Of a DNA stretch of 64,000 bases, positions 57,332 to 64,000 are shown in pieces. The position numbers were made by a program, and so were the translations under genes. The DNA lies in contig CM025856.1 of the NCBI GenBank assembly GCA_003952965.2, forward strand, positions 23,069,572 through 23,133,571, given 5' to 3'. The DNA is from Morella rubra. Lineage: Eukaryota; Streptophyta; Magnoliopsida; Fagales; Myricaceae. Below the pieces are notes generated by a model. That model ran no database searches and had not been told where the DNA came from. It was given only the letters and a program-made list of their open reading frames with translations. Each line of letters opens with the position of its first letter. The stretch's first letter is position 1.

Positions 57332-58735
57332 CTAGTAAAAGGCACAATCAAGTGAACAGTGCCATCAGCTACAAATTATTTGGTTAGATTCAAGTTTTCA
57401 AAGTAAATGAAAAACACACAAGGAATTTTGGATAGCATCACTGAAAGAACATACCTTCCTACATTGGCGGATCATAATCAATAATCGAGAAACACATGTA
57501 AAATAACATGTCTTGTTCTTTTGGTGTGTGGGAACCTCTATTCCTAGAAATGAAGATAGTTATCTATTTTTATAAGTTGTCACAAAATGCAACCAGTAAC
57601 CTAAAAAGACTTTTAACCTTAAAAAGGGTTGATAACATCCATCTATAAAGGCAAAGAAGTACAATTTCTTTTTAGGTTGCTTTTGGTAAGTAGAAAATTT
57701 CATCCAGATTGATTTCAATTCCATAGGTATAATCCCTGAATAACATATAATACAAGGGTTCGGTTACTATCCCCACCGCCTATTATCCCCATTCTTCCAT
57801 CCATGGCCGGATTTAAACTTGGGCATCTAACGGTCACAAAATTGCCAGGTCAATTAATGAAGCCAGGTTAAGAAATTAGATCCCAATTAAGCAAACTCAC
57901 CCTTGTTAAGCAAAACTCACCCTGGTTAGACCAAACTCACCTTGGTTAAGCGATCTTCCTCCTCCCTACGTAGCTTCCGCAACACGCAACACGCCATTGC
58001 TAATTTTTTTTCTGTAAATTTTCCCTGCTCTTCTGCAACCTTCTGCAACAACAAGCTGACTCTTTTTGCTGCATTCTTCTGCAACTTTCTTCAACTTCTC
58101 GTAAATTTTTTTTTTTTCCATTTCGCCTAACATGTAGGTGCATTGACTTGCACACTCAAGTTACTGTTGATTATTACTAATCTACTTATACTATAGGTAT
58201 AACTCTTTTGGTTGAATGGAACGTGATTTAAAGCATCTCCTGGGCAAGTTGATGCAAGCTGTTCATTGGAGTACAAATATAATGATATTAAATAATAAGT
58301 TATTTACAACTATTTCTTTGATTGAGTGTATGATCTTACTTTCACATTTTCCATAGCATTCCACTATTACTTCCCTTTGCCTCACACATATACTTATTCC
58401 CAAAATTTATTACCATGTTGATTGAGAAAATTCAAGGATTAAAGATGGGTCATGCTTCTCTTACAAAGAGCTTGTCCATGGGGAACACAAAGATGGGTTT
58501 CGTTCGGCATGTTGGAGTGTTTGTATTGTTATGGATTCTGATCTCTCTCTGTAACCTTGTTATCCACTAAATGCCTATATAAGTCTGCTCTCCCTAAATA
58601 GTAAATAACAATCCAAGGCTTTTCCTAGTGGGTTTCTTTTTCAATGTAGGTTTTTCATAGACGTAGTTACATCTCTTCGGGTATTATGCTAGTTTATTTG
58701 CTTTTTGTCTGGTGGGTTTCTGCAAGGCAGAGCGA
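57332..58735. other. Spacer, with an LTR-like stretch at 58.5-58.7 kb
   Basis: No gene. 58512-58690 starts 'tgttggagtgtttgtattgt' and contains a TATA-like 'gcctatataag' followed by 'agtaaataacaatccaagg', as in a Copia-type LTR promoter. The far end was not found. Similarity ends where the organelle-derived stretch begins. Confidence 0.35.
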
Positions 58736-61700
58736 TATACAACAAAAGACTAATGAAAACGATTTAAAAAAACCGGTAACGAATAGAGCAATTCCACGCA
58801 CGCGCCCCCCGGTTCACCGTCCACGAACCCCCTCCGAGCTATTAGAAAACGAACCCGTCATCACCTGAGTATTATTTAAATCCCTCCAATACACCCATAT
58901 ACATGAGGGGTTCACCGGGCACCCACCTTATCTCTAATTCAAAACCCGTGTATTTCCACTCCCTCAATTGAATTTCATCTATTGCAGCCCCCTCTCACAC
59001 GGACACCCACGCTTCTATCCATTATATAACACCAACCACCATCTCCGCGCCTTTTATTCAAACCCGAAAATAATAACCCAAAACAAAAAACCCCCCTCCC
59101 ACTCGCACCCACGCCTCTCCCGCCCTACCCCCCAAGTTCTGAAAAGACCCCCCCCCTTTTTTAATTGAGAATCACTCAAACACCAAATAGCAGGAACATG
59201 TTTAAATAATGATAACTATTAAGACATGTATATCTTACTAGTCGAAACCCAGATCCCCCACTCCAAACACCCGCCTCACCATAATTCCGCAACATCTCTT
59301 TCCTTCTCTTCGGGATCGAACCGACCCGGTCATTCAACTTAATTAGCAACGATACTATACTGAAATCAAACCGTATGCTTATTGGGTATAGACCATAAAT
59401 ATTAGACCACATATAAAAATAACCAAACATACAAAAACCAACAACACACAATAAAGACAATAACAAGATAAAAACCAAAGTAAAAAGAACAATAAAAATA
59501 CGAACAATAGTTCCGAAGTTTTTCTCTAACGATAACGACTTAATCAATAGAAAACACGACCGGAACATATGGAGAAATACGTTAAACTGAATTTATATAC
59601 AGAATTTCTAATTAATGTCAAATAGATCCATAAAATAACCGCAAGCAATAATTAAAATGACAAGCATGATTAAATTATTTATTCCCTCTAAAATATCTAG
59701 TCTTTCTTATACCGAAAAAAAAAGAAAAAAACAAATAACCCATAGTAGTTACTAAATACCAACACCCTCCTATCCTTACAATAACGTCAAACAGTCCATG
59801 CCCAAAACAGAACAAATACCCTATAATTAACCCAAGAAGAGCGACAAAACACAACATTCAAGGCATTTCGAGTACTCTTATGACAATCCAGGACTCATCA
59901 TAAGCCCAGCGCAACGTTATTATTCTGTCTGTCTCCTTTCTAGGAGCATATTTATATCCTTCAATTAGATTAAGGATTCTCCTCATATTAGAAGGCATCA
60001 AACGGTGAATCAAAATAAAAGCAACGATAACCCATTTCGCAAATGCAACATGTCTCACAGGATTCTTGACCGACTATTATGACTAATGAGAAAATCGGTA
60101 CCTTGCGAGATTTTTAGAATTCATCGAACTTCTCCGAGCACAGACCAGATGATCTTTATCATTTTACACAATGACAAACAAAAACAAGCATCCAACACCG
60201 AACACAACGCCAACACAAAAACAAAACCCAACCAACAAGCAAAACAATAACAACAATAAATAATTTTGATGTTCTTTCTTGCTCAAGTCAAAGAATCATC
60301 AACCACAAATGGACACATACAATATGATTCCCCCCCGTCCCAATGTGCAACTAATCCTCTCCAATTGACTAAAAAGAGATAATAACCACTTACCCAGCAA
60401 CTATCCAACCAGATAACAGTTTTCCCTTCTGCGCAAACACCTTGACCCTTAGAACAACCATGAGAATATCCTTATTCGCCCAAGCCTATCTAATGAATAA
60501 TCAAGAAAACAGCACCCCAATACATTACCCAACTTACGAACTGTTGATTTCAACCTCCCTTATCTAATGAACCCTACAAAATAACCCTCCGATACCCGTA
60601 GCCCCCACACGTAAAAAAAAAAAATCCTATGAGATAAATAACAAAAAATCAATAATCTTTCTTCCACACCTCGCAGCTCGCTATCACCCTAAATGCATGT
60701 ACTATATATAAAAAACATCGATCAACAATCCACACCCCCCAAACACAAATAATAAAAGGATTTCTTCGGTTCAATAACAACGAACAAACGACCGCTCGAA
60801 GCTTCAAGAGCCACAAACCACAACCGTACCTCACTTCCCATTAAACCTATTATAATTTAAACAATCAAACACAATACATTGATGGATGTAGAATACCCCA
60901 CTAAGCCGACACCAGACCAATTAATCCGTTCACCTAACACTTAACCCAAGTACGCACCCGTTGCAGCTCTACCACATTAATCGTATGAATTCTCAAACGA
61001 AGTAAACCATGTTCAACCCATAACAATTTCTCTCGAGTTTAAAAGAAGATGCCCTGTACAGCACAGCTATCGCTAATTACGACCTTACCCCATATAATGG
61101 CCTCAATGGACATATTCATAGGTTCGGTCAACACACAAAAACCAAACAACCGAAAAAAATAAGGTACATTAAGTTCCAAACAGTATCTAATATGTTAACA
61201 TGAATGTGGATAGCTTCATGAGAACCAGTCGCAGCACAGAACTTCAAACTAATACCGCCCTAATATGCCAATGATATATATTTTCTTCCTGACGATTAAT
61301 TAGAAAAAATCAAATTAAAATAATTTAGAATATTAAAAACATATAATTACTCTAATAAATAACACAATAAGATTCTTATTTTGTTACCCTCTGTATAATT
61401 TTATATGAGTGGCCAAGGGCAGACTGAAAATCCAAGCCCTGATTATAAGAGGAAGAGCATTATTGGGATTGTTATTATCTCTCCTGCAATAATCATCCCA
61501 TTGAAAGACAAATAGAAATAGGAATAAATCCCAATTATCTATCAGACATAGAGACTAAACCGAACGCTTTTATGTACCCCAGTTATTATAGCATTTTCTA
61601 ATGAGTTAAAATACATTTACATTTAGGGCATCACGCAAAACACCATACTCTATATTCCAACACAAAAAATTCAAAATCGAACATTACAAAGCTAAGAATC

Positions 61701-62150
61701 TCCAATTCGCCCAAAAAACTAGACCGATAGACAAACCACACCATATAAGCAATCTTCCTTCAATTTTTAAAGCACTGAGTTTAAAGTCCATTAACTTGAG
61801 ACAAAAATTCTATTATTCAATCCTCATATCACACTCTATAAAACCTAAAGAGTAAAAAGTGAAAAATAAAATAAAATTTAGTAACCCTCGAAAAATGTTA
61901 TATATCGACCACTTATACAACATTATTCCTTAATGCAAACCAAACACACAAAAATACATTAACAAACAACGAAATATCAGAAGGAACACGAACAAAGTAC
62001 ATAAGCGTAACATACTTAAATTGATTGTCTTTTAAAATGATATTTTGACTGCCCGACAAGACCAAAACCCACAACCTATGAAATTAGGATCATTTTCTAC
62101 AAATGTGACGATTAACTTCTACTTCTAACTCGTTACAACAAATTCCTACC
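58736..62150. other. Plastid-derived but heavily altered region
   Basis: Plus-strand G is strongly depleted in patches (for example 60170-60250), with A- and C-rich filler. Yet the two exons of plastid rps16 are recognisable in the right order and strand, and the region runs into clean plastid sequence. Short extra bases interrupt otherwise exact plastid words. It could be old decay or uncorrected noisy sequence. Confidence 0.6.
59100..61010 (-). pseudogene. rps16: Corrupted plastid rps16 (two exons, group II intron)
   Basis: Minus strand. Exon 1 (61010-60959) starts ATGGTTTACTTCGTTT and keeps 'atgtggtaga' and 'gcaacg', matching the plastid rps16 start with extra bases. Exon 2 (59379 to about 59100) keeps 'atcgttgc', 'ttcgatcccgaagagaagga' (encoding RSRREG) and 'atgttcctgctatt', again with inserted bases between exact words. 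The interval between exons is about 1.6 kb, longer than the usual plastid intron of 0.8-0.9 kb. Ribosomal protein S16 cannot be made from this. Confidence 0.65.
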
Positions 62151-62907
62151 ATCGAAGATGATGAATCATAAATAAAAACAAGAATCCTATATTTTTATTT
62201 TGTTTAGGAAGTACTAGACTATTTTGTATAAATGCAAGTTAAAACAAGTCCAGATTAAGCTCCTATTTTTTTTTTACCCTAAACTAGTCTTAAGAGACTT
62301 TATCTTATTGATATTGATTGAAGTGAATTAGTACCCAAATATCAAAAACACACCCGTGTTTCTAATTTGGAAATCTACAGAAAATTAATAATCAGACTGT
62401 ACCACTACTGTAACCACTATTTCATTTTAAGTTAAAGTATAGGAAAAAAGAAAGAAAGGCTTTCACATTTCAATTTAGAATGCATCATTGAAAATTACGA
62501 TGAGTATCGGAAACAAGGCTTTTTTTATGAGGAATTCACTTAAAAATGAAAGGGATTGGCATACAATGAAAAGACCGTTCCCTTATTTGAATTTTTTAAT
62601 TCAAACTCTTTTGATCTATGCTCCTATCTTACCTGGATACAAATGGATTCAATTACATCTGTGTGTTATTTGAACACAATTCAATTTGTGAAAAAGATAT
62701 AATTCAGATAAGAATTAATCATTATAAGAAAAAAGAATCATATTCTATCCAATATTATTATACTCTTAAATTATTATACTCTTAATAAAAAAAAAAAAAA
62801 AAAGTTGTTTAAAATAAAAAAAAAAAAGATAAGCTTTTATTCTGATATAAAATCAGTATTCTGATGCGATATATAGAATCTGATATGATATATATAATAG
62901 GTATGCT

Positions 62908-62979
62908 CTGGGACGGAAGGATTCGAACCTCCGAATACCGGGACCAAAACCCGTTGCCTTACCACTTGGCCACGCCCCA
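62908..62979 (-). tRNA. trnQ-UUG: Plastid tRNA-Gln (UUG)
   Basis: 72 nt on the minus strand, 5' TGGGGCGTGGCCAAGTGGTA, anticodon TTG (complement at 62945-62947), T-loop GGTTCGAATCC, acceptor end CCGTCCCAG. The acceptor stem pairs properly. In plastids it charges glutamine through the transamidation route. It appears intact. Confidence 0.95.
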
Positions 62980-63288
62980 TTTTATATTCGACATTAATAA
63001 ACACTAATATTGTTATTAGTTGTTCGTCAATTAGAATTATAGTCGCAATATCTATAGAATAGATTATTACTAGGATTTTGATACATTTAGATATAGAATT
63101 AAACGAAATTTATTGATCATTACATATAATTCAATTAAGATATTGTATGAAAGTATGATTTCTTCTATTCTCTTTTTATTTGAGAATTGAAATATTTTTG
63201 ATTGAGTTAGTTCAAATCAAAGAAAAATTTTTTGGTAGACCTTATTTTTTTTTTAGTTTTTACTCATTTTTTTATATAACTTAAATAA

Positions 63289-63564
<276 letters not shown>

Positions 63565-63935
63565 GATCTTGAATACTGTCCTAGAAAAATTCATGATTTA
63601 TTCTAAGAAAAAAAATTCTAAGAATTGATAAGATCAGATAAGTCTTATATTATAGTATAAAGTTTCGATTCAAATATTGAAAGTATCACCACGATAAGTC
63701 CGGGGGTCGCCCCATTTCTTCATTCGGACCTTTTTACATTGAAAGCCCCTCCCACAATTAGATATTGTGGGATAAAAAAAAATTGGTAATGAAAGACTTG
63801 ACTCGTATTACATTATAAAAATTTTGAAAATTATTGATTTATAAAAACCATTTCATTTAGTGTCAAAATGATATTGGTATAAAAATGGAGAATCTATTCT
63901 CTTTTTTTTCCAAAAAAATTCTTGGAGATTGTGTA

Positions 63936-64000
63936 ATGCTTACTCTCAAACTATTTGTTTACACAGTAGTGATATTCTTTGTTTCTCTCTTTATCTTCGG
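63936..64000 (+). CDS. psbI: Photosystem II protein I, truncated by the window end
   Basis: MLTLKLFVYTVVIFFVSLFI followed by FG at the window edge, the start of the 36-residue PsbI subunit with its single membrane helix. Its place 3' of psbK is the normal plastid order. Confidence 0.92.
   Translation, partial: MLTLKLFVYTVVIFFVSLFIF

Noticed and set aside
59176..59568. 130-codon hydrophobic minus frame as a membrane protein gene
   Set aside because: It overlaps recognisable rps16 exon 2 words in a corrupted plastid stretch; the frame is accidental.
60649..60834. Minus frame of 61 codons
   Set aside because: It lies in the altered rps16 intron, with no domain and biased composition.

Overview
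The window looks like plant nuclear DNA, most likely from a woody eudicot. It has GT-AG introns, a nuclear gene for a chloroplast protein, a dense mix of plant DNA transposons (hAT, MULE, CACTA), a LINE, a TRIM element, and plastid DNA at the right end. A gag-like (DUF4219/UBN2) N-terminus on an ankyrin-PGG gene would fit Fagales, but I cannot prove that. Almost every coding sequence is broken or belongs to a transposon. The one nuclear host gene that looks intact is a two-exon CRR42-like gene at 18.0-18.5 kb.

Layout. 0-6 kb and 35-45 kb are related by segmental duplication. Both carry minus-strand 5' parts of an ankyrin-PGG gene made of three gag-like modules, followed by the same upstream sequence. 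A recognisable upstream module (P-module) recurs seven times in the window. 31.4-36.5 kb is the fullest gene copy (gag modules, ankyrin repeats, PGG membrane domain) and has several frameshifts. 3.4-4.9 kb and 14.6-16.0 kb are hAT deletion derivatives with 8-bp target-site duplications. 12.5-13.8 kb holds two foldback elements. 18.8-19.5 kb is a TRIM with a 21-bp minisatellite. 20.78-29.52 kb is a nearly complete CACTA element with both genes, flanked by TCC. Two TIR elements at 38.4-42.0 kb carry captured host fragments (PPR and OCTOPUS/DUF740).

45.9-57.3 kb is a minus-strand TOUSLED-like kinase pseudogene. One of its introns was filled by a 5'-truncated LINE. A 1.2-kb CACTA element lies at the LINE's 5' edge, and a second CACTA-like element carrying an ABCG-transporter fragment sits inside the LINE.

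58.7-64.0 kb is plastid derived, in the plastid order rps16 - trnQ-UUG - psbK - psbI. The part from about 62.2 kb on is clean, with an intact tRNA and psbK, and psbI cut by the window end. The rps16 part (about 59.1-61.0 kb) is still recognisable but peppered with short extra bases and depleted in G on the + strand. That may be a decayed insertion or uncorrected sequence.

The genes do not form one pathway. The window reads as an eroding cluster of defence-type ankyrin genes that accumulated mobile elements. All family names come from reading translations and from memory of the families; no database search was run.
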